From assembly GCA_946186895.1 (NCBI GenBank), contig CAMHOW010000005.1:1-64000 (forward strand): a DNA stretch of 64,000 nucleotides. Reading direction: 5' to 3'. Every line of letters starts with the position of its first letter. Positions within the stretch are counted from its first letter, which is position 1. The DNA is from an uncultured Fibrobacter sp. Lineage in GTDB: Bacteria > Fibrobacterota > Fibrobacteria > Fibrobacterales > Fibrobacteraceae. Under the pieces are notes generated by a model. That model worked only from the letters and a program-made list of their open reading frames with translations. It was not told where the DNA came from and did not search any database. Shown one piece after another: positions 37,501 through 45,660 of this stretch. The position numbers and the translations under genes are program-made.

Positions 37501-37848
37501 GTAAACGAAATTGAGTTTGCTACCATTGATGGCGATGGGCCGAATTTGGATCAGATTAAGCTCACCCTGTCGGAAAATACATCATTTGCCGTGCCGAGTT
37601 CTGTAGCAAAATTCCATTCTAGCGTTTCGAACAATATCGTGTTCATGACCGGAGTTCCGCAGAATGCAAAAATTACCGTGACTGATTTTAGTGGCAAAAA
37701 CCTGATGACACAAAAATCTATCGTGACGACAAACGGCACGGCATCGGTAAGCCTCCAAGATTACGGCTGTGGCATTTACCTAGTGAATATTCGCAGTATT
37801 TATGGTAGTGCCAAGTTTAACAAGACCATCAAGGTTATGCGTAGATAA
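34582..37848 (+). CDS. PL1-type pectate lyase with fibronectin-like region, CBM6/35-like module and sorting-tail-like end
   Basis: AEGYGRNALGGRGGKVVYVTNLNDDGAGSLREACTADIGPRTIIFKVAGMI; ISWTIDEAFSSRGGKNITLQRTLISEAL; Ser linker; VYQAEDGTLANDAIFEDRNTGFAGTGYVNFAA...NLDQIKL. Confidence 0.88.
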   Translation: MGCFRHKMLTWAFALGLVGVTHIYAGSPIVKVDFDMSGRNSSEVTEPNYIPWVVSGVTSKDTTLSGVKIGIAGSRNIKATWYKAGVQSPSYAKLVCDGVIIENGGNITLTFSNLAAGSHSLLLYLNDVSGTATSNSIDVYVNNSKQTSVKPTNRALSTSEAATAYVTFSVSGTSASTAIKLNLSTATLNAFELNVPNVAAQASSPSPTDLDYHTPHDNGALTLTWTAASGATKHRVFFGTDSTSVAKATTSTTAIYKGEQSGTTYKVSGTTPLSTYYWRVDEVNGSTVTQGNVWSFKPGRLAFEGAEGYGRNALGGRGGKVVYVTNLNDDGAGSLREACTADIGPRTIIFKVAGMIQLKSRLVCNHSQVTIAGQSAPGKGITIKSAPIGFTGNDMIIRFMRVRLGYGQTYDGMGLTGGDHSILDHASISWTIDEAFSSRGGKNITLQRTLISEALNVADHQNYPSGTGHGYAATIGGDIGSFHHNLLAHNEGRNWSMGGGLDGNGYYAGRLDIFNNVVYNWEGRVTDGGAHEVNFVGNYYKAGAASRILDYVLSADLEGTGNGSQAYYFHNNVLQLKDGSFKCDGTNDGSTSNGGSGKADACKRYTLSNGQNLNWNVWNSKPFFESYATIQGAKAAYKDVLSDVGQRMPILDNHDQRMIRETKNGTYSATGSKSGLPGIPDRETDVTDTANIKGWEPYPSASWADDYDSDLDGLPDWWENMYGYNPKSKSGDFSDANKDRLGDGWTELERYLEWMARAHYTFAKGETQVIDLSQFTAGYDNGTYTVSAPTGVTATVNGSKMTVKLADNFGGVGYIKFTLKDKEGDSFGRYIGVTQQLAASATTPTSSSSSEAVTPASSSSVTPASAAGSADGVYQAEDGTLANDAIFEDRNTGFAGTGYVNFAATAGSSTKIPVTVKAAGEYTVTLTYALGKDETRKLCIRVGGEEAVQMEFASTGTWTDWKTVDITLNLVAGVNEIEFATIDGDGPNLDQIKLTLSENTSFAVPSSVAKFHSSVSNNIVFMTGVPQNAKITVTDFSGKNLMTQKSIVTTNGTASVSLQDYGCGIYLVNIRSIYGSAKFNKTIKVMRR

Positions 37849-37883
37849 GTCGCAAATGGAACCTTATACACTTAACAAAAAAG

Positions 37884-37907
37884 GCCTAGGCTCGAATGAG
37901 TCTAGGC
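37884..37907. terminator. Bidirectional terminator between convergent genes
   Basis: GCCTAGGCTC-GAAT-GAGTCTAGGC with one wobble, A-run before and T-run after. Confidence 0.7.
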
Positions 37908-37922
37908 TTTTATCGAAAGCGT

Positions 37923-38774
37923 CTATTCTTTTCCGCCTACGGGGAAGAGGGCGAACTGTAGTTGGAAAACCTTGTCGCTGGATTCATCTTCTTCGGCGAT
38001 GAGGGCGATCTCTTTGCGGAAGGCGTTGATGCGCTCTACGATGCGCTCGTAGCCCTCTTGGCTTATGCCGAGGGTGAGCCCTGAAATGTGACGCGTGCCC
38101 GGAGGGTCGCGGTCAATAGAATCGGCGGCGAGCTTTAGGCATTGCTGATGGTATCCGCGGAGCGCGAGTCTCGAAGTGCGGTCGCCGGTAGTGATGGCAT
38201 TTTCGGTAAGCGTGTAGTTGCCGCCCTTGTCTTTTTTAATGAGCAGGCAGTCTTCGAGAAGCTTTACGGACTTTTTTGCTTCTTCGGCGGTGATGCGGGG
38301 GTGTACCCTTTTTGCGAGTGTCTCGTAGTCACCGTCAAAACCGAACATGCCGATAAGGCTGCGTATGGTGAGGTGCCTCCAGTCTGAATACACCATGTAT
38401 TGCGTGTGCCCGAGCAGGTGCTGCTTTTCGGCAAATCGCACGACCTTGAGTACGGCTTGCATCTCGTTAAATGCAGCGTTTCTCTCTTCGGTGGTTTCGG
38501 CCTGGTTGAACTTGACGAGGGCTATAAAGAATTCCGTCTCGTGCTTGCCGAGTCGAAGCCCGCTTGCAACTTTAGGAATGCTCTGGCTCGAAAGGTTCTT
38601 GTCGCCGTTCATGACGCGGCTGATGAAATCTTTCGCCTTGAAACCGATCTTGTCAGAAAATACGCGGAGAGAGAAGGCCGGGTTGGCCTCCTTTTTTGCG
38701 TTATAGTAATCTTTCAGAAATTCCCGGTAATCCAGGTATTCGAAGATTTTTTTTGTCGGTTTCGGTGCTCCCAT
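37923..38774 (-). CDS. TIGR02147-type protein (DUF4423-like, Fibrobacter paralogous family); N-terminal HTH-like region
   Basis: KIFEYLDYREFLKDYYNAKKEANPAFSLRVFSDKIGFKAKDFISRVMNGDKNLSSQSIPKVASGLRLGKHETEFFIALVKFNQAET. Confidence 0.82.
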   Translation of the reverse strand: MGAPKPTKKIFEYLDYREFLKDYYNAKKEANPAFSLRVFSDKIGFKAKDFISRVMNGDKNLSSQSIPKVASGLRLGKHETEFFIALVKFNQAETTEERNAAFNEMQAVLKVVRFAEKQHLLGHTQYMVYSDWRHLTIRSLIGMFGFDGDYETLAKRVHPRITAEEAKKSVKLLEDCLLIKKDKGGNYTLTENAITTGDRTSRLALRGYHQQCLKLAADSIDRDPPGTRHISGLTLGISQEGYERIVERINAFRKEIALIAEEDESSDKVFQLQFALFPVGGKE

Positions 38775-38826
38775 GCTCTAAATGTAAGAAAAAAGCCCCT
38801 TTGCGGGATTAGGGAATGTATAATAG

Positions 38827-38844
38827 CGTTGTCCAGAAACAACG
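38827..38844. promoter_or_regulatory. Candidate operator, copy B, in TIGR02147/PL1 divergent intergenic region
   Basis: CGTTGTCCAGAAACAACG followed by CTAAATTGCGG; the full inverted repeat TAGCGTTGT-CCAGAA-ACAACGCTA has 9-bp perfect arms (38824-38847); TATAAT at 38819-38824. Confidence 0.6.
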
Positions 38845-38959
38845 CTAAATTGCGGTCAGTTGAAAAATATGTGGCAAAAATACCCGTTTTGAGGTAGATT
38901 TTGTGTAGTTCCGGCAAAAATGGCGCAAATGGGTGCGTTGTCCGGGAAAAGGGTGTATT

Positions 38960-41518
38960 ATGTTGAAAAGGATGTTTGGGACCGTGGCGTGCGGAGTGTG
39001 GGTTGCCGCTGCGGCGATAAGCCCCTCCGAGGTGGTGTCGCTTCCGGGCGACGCCGCTTACGGTGGTGGTGACAAGGTTGGTTCGCAACTGATTGCTGCG
39101 ACTTACAATGGGGGAGAAGGTCCCGGTATTTGGATTGTGGCCGATGGCGGTTACCGGCTTTATCACAATGGGGCTTTGCTTGCCGAAGATAACCAGGCGG
39201 GCCGAGTGCGTTTTATTCCGATGACCTTCTTGCCGGGTGAAAATGCAATTTCGGTGGTGGGCGTGAACGGTCAGGGTGCCCCCGGCGTGATGGTACAGAT
39301 TGACGAATTGCACGAATCTTACTATTCCGGTAGTGGCTGGAAATCAAAGCCTGTGGTAAGCAACAATTCCTGGAAGAATAAGGGCCGCGACCTTTCCAAA
39401 TGGGGTGGGGCTACGACGCTCAGTTATGCGAATACCAAGATGCCCAGCGGTGGGGTTTTGAATGGTTTTGCTCCAAATACGCAGGCCAAGTGGATCTGGA
39501 CGAGTGCGGAGACGGACCCGATGGCGGTTTTGCTTTTCACGTTCTACGTGAAGGCCGAAGGCTTCGGCGCTGCTACGACGGGCGGCGACGCGGGCAAGAT
39601 TGTGGTGGCGACCGACTCGGCGAGCATCCGCAAGAATCTACAGAGCAACGACGCTGTGACAATCCTCGTGCCCGAAGGCACCTACGACTTCAGGCGCTTC
39701 AGGAATGCTGTCACCGAAGCCAAAAGCAAGGGCCGCACCTGGTGCAAAACGACATGTACCGAGAAGAATCGCGTGACGGGCAAGACCAATACGTTCTACC
39801 GTATTACTTTCAAGGCGAATAGCTGTAGCGATTTGACCGAGGCAGGTGTGCAAATTGTACAGGAAAGCGAAAACCTGCAGCAATGGGAAAACTGGATTAC
39901 CACCAAGCCCAACAAGAGCCTCGTGGGTATGGGTCGCGGCGCGAACCTGCGAGGAGCCGCTATTGCCGTGCGAAGCAATGAAGGTTCTTACAACCACATT
40001 TACCGTAACCTTGCCATTTATGACGTGAACCCGCACCTGATTGAAGGCGGTGATGGCCTCGAGACGGTGGGTACGGCGTCGAAACATGTGAAGGGATTCT
40101 GGGCCGACCATATCAGCTATAAGTGGATCAGCGACGGCATGGATATGGAATTCGTGGACGACGCGACCATCAGTTACCTGGATTTCGACGGCGCGAACGA
40201 TTTCAACTGCTGGGGAACGGACCCCTACATGGCGCTGGTGGAGGATGCCCATCTGACTTACGCCAACAACTACTGGCACAATACATACGGCCGCGTGCCG
40301 AAGGTGACCGGCGAAAGCGACGGTTCGCAGGTCCATTTGTACAACCAGTATGTCGATTACAACCGCTTCTTTATCGCGGGTGCGGATGGGCACAGTGCAA
40401 ACGCGAAGGCTTACGTGCGCTACGAGAACAGCTATATCGATAACGGCCAGGGCTATTTGGCCGAATGGGGCGACAACGGCTACGTTTACTTTAGTGGAGT
40501 CACGTTCGGGAGCGGTACCAAGCAACAGCACCGCTACAACGGTACGGTGACGCAGGGTGTTCCGCAGGCAGAAACGTTTACCCCGAGCTACAGTTTTGAA
40601 AAACGTAATGTTGCGAGCCTCCCGACGGAAATGAAGACCCTTACAGGTGTGGGTGGCCGTTACGGCAAGATGCCTACTTACAATCAGGCTTTCGGACTGA
40701 GCAACAAGGCGGCGACGGTCTCGATGACCGCCCCTGCGTCGGGTGCGAAGTTCAGTGCCGGCGATGCGGTTACATTGAAGGCCGACGCGAAGGATAACGA
40801 TGGTTCCGTGAAGAGCGTGGCGTTCTATGTGGGCAATACTTTGGTCGGCTCTGCGACAAGCGCTCCCTACCAGGTCAACGCGAGTGGGCTTGAGCCGGGC
40901 ATGTATTCCGCAGTTGCAGTCGTGACGGACAATTCGGGTCTTTCGCAGATGTCCGCGTTCGTGACCTTCTCTGTCGAAGGGACTGTCTATCCTGAGGTTG
41001 TAAAGTGCGGTTGGGGTTCCAGCAGCCAGAGCATCAATCTGGGCGAACCGATTGTAGATTTCTGCTACACCTGGAGCGGTGCCGAGACGGTCGTGCCCGA
41101 GGGCTTCCCGACGGGCGTTACGACCAGCATCGATAAAACAAACCGCAAGATATCCATCAGCGGCACTCCTGCCGAAGCGGGCGAGTTCGCCTTCAAGGTG
41201 TGGGCGACCAACAATGACTCCACATTTATTAAAAGCGGTCGCATCGTGGTGGTGGACCCGAACGCTCCCGAATCGTCTTCGAGTGTTGAACCGGAATCAT
41301 CTTCGGGCGAAATCGTGGAATCGAGCAGTGGAACGACCCTGTTTGCGCAACGTATGAACTGGGCGACCGAGGCGGAAGCGGACTACTACCGTATATTCGA
41401 CATGCAGGGTAGGCCGCTCTATTCCGGCGACAGAATGCCCTCGCATATGCCTGCCATCCGCGTCATCGTCGTAGAATATTCTCAAAAGGGTACGGTAATG
41501 CGTCGTTATGTACAATAA
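38960..41518 (+). CDS. PL1-type pectate lyase with Ig-like domains and sorting-tail-like end
   Basis: Signal-like MLKRMFGTVACGVWVAAAAIS; TKPNKSLVGMGRGANLRGAAIAVRSNEGSYNHIYRNLAIYDVNPHLIEGGDGLE; WADHISYKWISDGMDMEFVDDATISYLDFDG; YANNYWHNTYGRVPKV. Confidence 0.87.
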   Translation: MLKRMFGTVACGVWVAAAAISPSEVVSLPGDAAYGGGDKVGSQLIAATYNGGEGPGIWIVADGGYRLYHNGALLAEDNQAGRVRFIPMTFLPGENAISVVGVNGQGAPGVMVQIDELHESYYSGSGWKSKPVVSNNSWKNKGRDLSKWGGATTLSYANTKMPSGGVLNGFAPNTQAKWIWTSAETDPMAVLLFTFYVKAEGFGAATTGGDAGKIVVATDSASIRKNLQSNDAVTILVPEGTYDFRRFRNAVTEAKSKGRTWCKTTCTEKNRVTGKTNTFYRITFKANSCSDLTEAGVQIVQESENLQQWENWITTKPNKSLVGMGRGANLRGAAIAVRSNEGSYNHIYRNLAIYDVNPHLIEGGDGLETVGTASKHVKGFWADHISYKWISDGMDMEFVDDATISYLDFDGANDFNCWGTDPYMALVEDAHLTYANNYWHNTYGRVPKVTGESDGSQVHLYNQYVDYNRFFIAGADGHSANAKAYVRYENSYIDNGQGYLAEWGDNGYVYFSGVTFGSGTKQQHRYNGTVTQGVPQAETFTPSYSFEKRNVASLPTEMKTLTGVGGRYGKMPTYNQAFGLSNKAATVSMTAPASGAKFSAGDAVTLKADAKDNDGSVKSVAFYVGNTLVGSATSAPYQVNASGLEPGMYSAVAVVTDNSGLSQMSAFVTFSVEGTVYPEVVKCGWGSSSQSINLGEPIVDFCYTWSGAETVVPEGFPTGVTTSIDKTNRKISISGTPAEAGEFAFKVWATNNDSTFIKSGRIVVVDPNAPESSSSVEPESSSGEIVESSSGTTLFAQRMNWATEAEADYYRIFDMQGRPLYSGDRMPSHMPAIRVIVVEYSQKGTVMRRYVQ

Positions 41519-41558
41519 ATCCTTCCATTTTTCTTGATTCTTATTTATATTGGTATTG

Positions 41559-43238
41559 ATGAGATCCTGTAAGAACATCCTGGCTATGTTGGCGGCGGCT
41601 GCCGCCTTTTCGGGGTGTTCTTCTGCCGATAAGGTGGCGGGTAACAGTGCTGAGACAGGTTCTCCGGAACTTGCGGGAATTTTGGTGCTAAATGACGGCA
41701 AGCTAGCCGCCCATGCGCATGTGCAATGTGTGCCTGAAGGCTACGATGCTACGTCCGATAAGGCGTTGCCGACCGCTTTTGTAACCGAGACAGATGAGAA
41801 CGGCTATTACAGCTTAGATTCCGTGCCCGATGGAACGTATGCACTAGAAGCTTTCCACGAGAAATCGGGCAAGCGGCTCCTGGTGCAGGGTGTGAAGGTA
41901 ACAGAGGATGATTCTCTTGCCGTAAGCGATACGCTGCGTGCGCCGGGGGTGGTGAAGATTAAGGGGCCTGGTAGTCTTGAAGAGGGCGCAACGGGCGTTG
42001 CTACTGTACTTGGAACGACTATCCATAGGACTGTGAAGGTTTCCCATTCCGTGATTGTGGTGGATAGCCTGCCGGCAGGTTCACTTAATTTGCGGGTAAT
42101 CTTTGGTCGTGAGCAGCTTAGCCCGCTGACTTTTGAGAAGGTTAAAGTTGTAGCTGGTGATACGGAGACCGTTGTATTGCCGAGTGTGATTGAGCCGGAT
42201 GCCGGGATTTCTTGGGATTCTGTTTCCTTTAACTTTGTAGCCCCGCTTGCACTTCCCAAGGGTACGGATACGCTGACATCTTTCGTGAGCAATATTCCGA
42301 TTGCCATTCGCCTGACGGCAGACAATTTTCCCTTCGATTCGATTGCGAATATGAACGGCCGTTGGGAGGCTGTGCGCATATCGAAAAATGGAAACCGTAG
42401 CAAAAAACTTCCGATTTCGTACCCCGATTTTGATAAGCGTGCAAAAGAGGCTGTGCTCTGGGTGAACGTAGATTCGCTGAACGTGGGTGATTCACTGGAA
42501 CTTTCTTATGATGGCTTGCAGTATTCCGTCTACGCACGGGATGTTTTTCCGACGAACCGAAGCTACTCTCTGGTGTGGCATTTTGGCAATGCCCTTTCTC
42601 CTGTGACTGATGCTTCCGAGTATGGTTATTTTGATGGAAGTGCACTTAGTTCTGTTTATTCAGATGCGTTCGTCGATGGTGCTGTGGGCGGCGGTATAAA
42701 ATTTGATTCGGCTTATTACTTCTATGTTGACAATTCTGCGAAGCCCGACAGCGCACGTAAGGTGAACTTGAACTTTGATGGTAGTGGATACTTCTGTTTT
42801 TCGGTGTGGGTAAAGCTTGATGCAGTTGACAAGGAACAAACCATTTTTGAAAAGGCCAAGGAATACGCGTTGCGGTTTGATCCGGCCAAGGGCTTTGTCG
42901 TAGAACTATGGGTTCCTGGTGCGGATTCTGATTCTGTAAAATACGCTTGGGCGTCCGGTAAATCGAGTGTTAAGGCCGGCGAATGGACCTACATTGCATT
43001 TAGCCATCATACAAATTCTCAAGCAAACTTCTACGTAAACGACCTTAAGGTTGAATCAGACCCAGAAGAAACGGCCTGGACGGATGCTCGTAATTTGACT
43101 GACTTTAAGGTCGGTGGCTTTGCCGGCGTAATTGACGAACTTATGCTCGGCGGGTGCTTCCGCGATGATTCCTGGACTCGCCTTACTTATTTGAACCAAC
43201 GTCCCGATAATTACTGGCCTGTGGTTACGCCTAGATAG
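41559..43238 (+). CDS. Lipoprotein with carboxypeptidase-regulatory-like and LamG/ConA-like domains
   Basis: AAAAAFSGC lipobox; TDENGYYSLDSVPDGTYALEAF; YFCFSVWVKLDAVDKEQTIFEKAKEYALRF...GEWTYIAFSHHTNSQANFYVNDL. Confidence 0.78.
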   Translation: MRSCKNILAMLAAAAAFSGCSSADKVAGNSAETGSPELAGILVLNDGKLAAHAHVQCVPEGYDATSDKALPTAFVTETDENGYYSLDSVPDGTYALEAFHEKSGKRLLVQGVKVTEDDSLAVSDTLRAPGVVKIKGPGSLEEGATGVATVLGTTIHRTVKVSHSVIVVDSLPAGSLNLRVIFGREQLSPLTFEKVKVVAGDTETVVLPSVIEPDAGISWDSVSFNFVAPLALPKGTDTLTSFVSNIPIAIRLTADNFPFDSIANMNGRWEAVRISKNGNRSKKLPISYPDFDKRAKEAVLWVNVDSLNVGDSLELSYDGLQYSVYARDVFPTNRSYSLVWHFGNALSPVTDASEYGYFDGSALSSVYSDAFVDGAVGGGIKFDSAYYFYVDNSAKPDSARKVNLNFDGSGYFCFSVWVKLDAVDKEQTIFEKAKEYALRFDPAKGFVVELWVPGADSDSVKYAWASGKSSVKAGEWTYIAFSHHTNSQANFYVNDLKVESDPEETAWTDARNLTDFKVGGFAGVIDELMLGGCFRDDSWTRLTYLNQRPDNYWPVVTPR

Positions 43239-44601
43239 GCTTATAAGAACTGTATTTGGCTTTAATCCATTCAGGGCTACGTGCCCTCGTTTCTACGATT
43301 ACATTGCTGATTGCACCGTTCCAGGTCTCAGTCTCGATTTCGTTACCGCCTATGCGGAAAGGTACACTGCGGTTCAGCTTGTTGGGAACGAATTCCATTG
43401 AGAATTCGGTGCCGTTGGTACCCGTAATCGGGACAGGCTCGCCGTTCACGTACATGCTCACCAGGTGGTTCCTAGAAACGAGTGTCAAGAAAATCCATTC
43501 ACCGACAGGAATAGAGGCCGAATCCCCGAAGTACACTGCTTCGGGTACGCCGGGCATGCTCTTCATCACAGCAAAAGACTTACTGTTCATCTCGTAGTGC
43601 CATTGGAATCGCGATGTGGAATCGCTCCAGTAAGCGCGCTGACAGAAAAGCACCTGGTGTTCATCGTTGGGGCCGTTCCATTTGGTCCACAGCGAAAGCG
43701 TAAAATCGCCATTGGTTGGGTTGAGCGTGTCAAGGTCAATATACTGGCCCTTGTCTAGCATCACGGCGCGGCCACCAATACCTTCGATGTATTTTACGTT
43801 ATCAGCCAGCTTACCGTCGTGATTGAATACCTCTTCATCGCCATTCATTTCGATGTTCACCGTAGTCCATCCTGTGTCAGTGTTGAGAACTTGATCGGTA
43901 TTGTAAAAAGTGAACCCGTATTCATCGCCAAGCAGGTCAAGGTCTGGGCTCCATAGGAATCCATTATGGTTTTCTAACTGCGGAATGATTAGCGTGTCGC
44001 CTTTATCCTGTATTGAGAATTGGATATGGCCTAGCACTGAATCACTTTCGGAATAGATCAGCTCCGCATGCATTCCGGGCGGGATAGAGTCAAAGCTAAA
44101 CGAGCCGTCTTCTTTCACGTTGGCCACGAGATGTGTTCCGCTAATACGGACTTTGCCTGATGTTGCTCCGGAAATGCTCCCGCGGGCAACTTTGCGCGCA
44201 CCGATGTGAATTTCGGTATCAACGTTTTCTGACGCAAGAGCGAGGCCTGAAAGTGAATCTGATTTTGCGAACAAATAGAATCCGGAGATCCCTTCTACGC
44301 TGCTCTGAGCAAAATCTGCAATAATGGGCTTATGAGGTATCTTGAATTCGAACTGACCCTTTGAATCGGCAATAGCTTCGCTAGAATCAACAATGGCAAC
44401 GCCGTTGTCCCTATACAGGGCGAGTCGTGCGGCAGGTGCTATTTTACCTTGCATATTGACAACCGTTCCGCGGACTCGTATCGTGTCGGTTTCTTGGGCG
44501 ACTGTATTCCCGATATCGGTCACGCCGCCGGCGACATCTTCGCTGTTAGAGCAGGCAAGCAAAATAAGGGGAGTGGTAAGTGCTAATATCAATCGGTTCA
44601 T
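43231..44601 (-). CDS. Lipoprotein with LamG/ConA-like domain
   Basis: LILLAC lipobox; GDFTLSLWTKWNGPNDEHQVLFCQ...GEWIFLTLVSRNHLVSMYVNGEPV; overlaps downstream end of previous gene tail-to-tail. Confidence 0.8.
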   Translation of the reverse strand: MNRLILALTTPLILLACSNSEDVAGGVTDIGNTVAQETDTIRVRGTVVNMQGKIAPAARLALYRDNGVAIVDSSEAIADSKGQFEFKIPHKPIIADFAQSSVEGISGFYLFAKSDSLSGLALASENVDTEIHIGARKVARGSISGATSGKVRISGTHLVANVKEDGSFSFDSIPPGMHAELIYSESDSVLGHIQFSIQDKGDTLIIPQLENHNGFLWSPDLDLLGDEYGFTFYNTDQVLNTDTGWTTVNIEMNGDEEVFNHDGKLADNVKYIEGIGGRAVMLDKGQYIDLDTLNPTNGDFTLSLWTKWNGPNDEHQVLFCQRAYWSDSTSRFQWHYEMNSKSFAVMKSMPGVPEAVYFGDSASIPVGEWIFLTLVSRNHLVSMYVNGEPVPITGTNGTEFSMEFVPNKLNRSVPFRIGGNEIETETWNGAISNVIVETRARSPEWIKAKYSSYKPI

Positions 44602-45443
44602 CTTTCAGTCTCCTTCCCAATCTTCTTGCTCATCGGGAACGCCACAAGCATCATCTCGTAGACGCGCTCTACATCTAGATCGTTTGCTGCCCGCGCGATA
44701 ATCTTTTTGCGGGCCTCTTCTAGTACCTCGACGGCGTACCTATAAGAATTTTCGCTCATTGCAAGCGTGGTGAAGGCGGCAAAGCGTTCATCCTTAGGCA
44801 TCGATTCTACCGCACCGATGGCGTGCTGTATGTATTCGTGGCGAATCTTTCGGAGGGCGATTGGCGGGATTTCTGCGGCATCGAGCATTTGGGATGTGTG
44901 CTTATAGCGCTTGCCCACCTGTTTTAAGAGCCCCCATTCCAGCAGATTCTTTACCGCTTCGCGGGCTTCTTCCGTGGTTATTTGCGGAGTAAGCTGGCGG
45001 GCCAGTACGCGAAAGTCGCCGTCCCAGTTTGATTCTACCGCAAGTTCGCGTACTATCGGGTAGTACCATTTGCTAAAGTACGCCTGTTCGCGCGTTGTTA
45101 CGTGTGTAAATTCAATCTGCTTGCGGATTTGTAAAATCTGTTTCCAAGCCTGATCGCGTTCGTCAACTTGCCTTGCCTGGTTGTACTGCACCAGCGCCTC
45201 AAAATACGCCTTTTGCAGGGGCTCAAAATCCATGGCCTTTGAAATCTTCTCGATGGATTTGGGCGTGAGATTGAATCGCCCACGGATTACGTTTAGGCAG
45301 TACGAAGAGCTACTGAACCCTGCCTTCGCAGCGAAGAAACGATGCGAAAATACGGCGCGCATTTTCTTCTGCTCGTCGAAATAATCCTGCATAAACTTGC
45401 GGAAATCATCGTAGTCAAATAGATGTTCCAGGGCGATACTCAT
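44598..45443 (-). CDS. TIGR02147-type protein, translationally coupled to the LamG lipoprotein
   Basis: LFDYDDFRKFMQDYFDEQKKMRAVFSHRFFAAKAGFSSSSYCLNVIRGRFNLTPKSIEKISKAMDFEPLQKAYFEALVQYNQARQ; 4-nt ATGA overlap with downstream gene. Confidence 0.83.
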   Translation of the reverse strand: MSIALEHLFDYDDFRKFMQDYFDEQKKMRAVFSHRFFAAKAGFSSSSYCLNVIRGRFNLTPKSIEKISKAMDFEPLQKAYFEALVQYNQARQVDERDQAWKQILQIRKQIEFTHVTTREQAYFSKWYYPIVRELAVESNWDGDFRVLARQLTPQITTEEAREAVKNLLEWGLLKQVGKRYKHTSQMLDAAEIPPIALRKIRHEYIQHAIGAVESMPKDERFAAFTTLAMSENSYRYAVEVLEEARKKIIARAANDLDVERVYEMMLVAFPMSKKIGKETER

Positions 45444-45660
45444 GCCCTTTAAGATATAAAATTTTTACACAAAAATCAATATTTTGATTGAATTTAATGT
45501 GAAATTATTATTTGAAGAAGTTAATTCTTACACGAATTTTGGAAAAAAAAGCCTTTTTTACACGCTTTCAACACGGAATCTTTTCTGCCGGAATCTCTAA
45601 ACCTAGGATTTTGGGGAGCGAAAAACTATTTCTAGCACTGCACAAATTAGGAGTGTGTTT

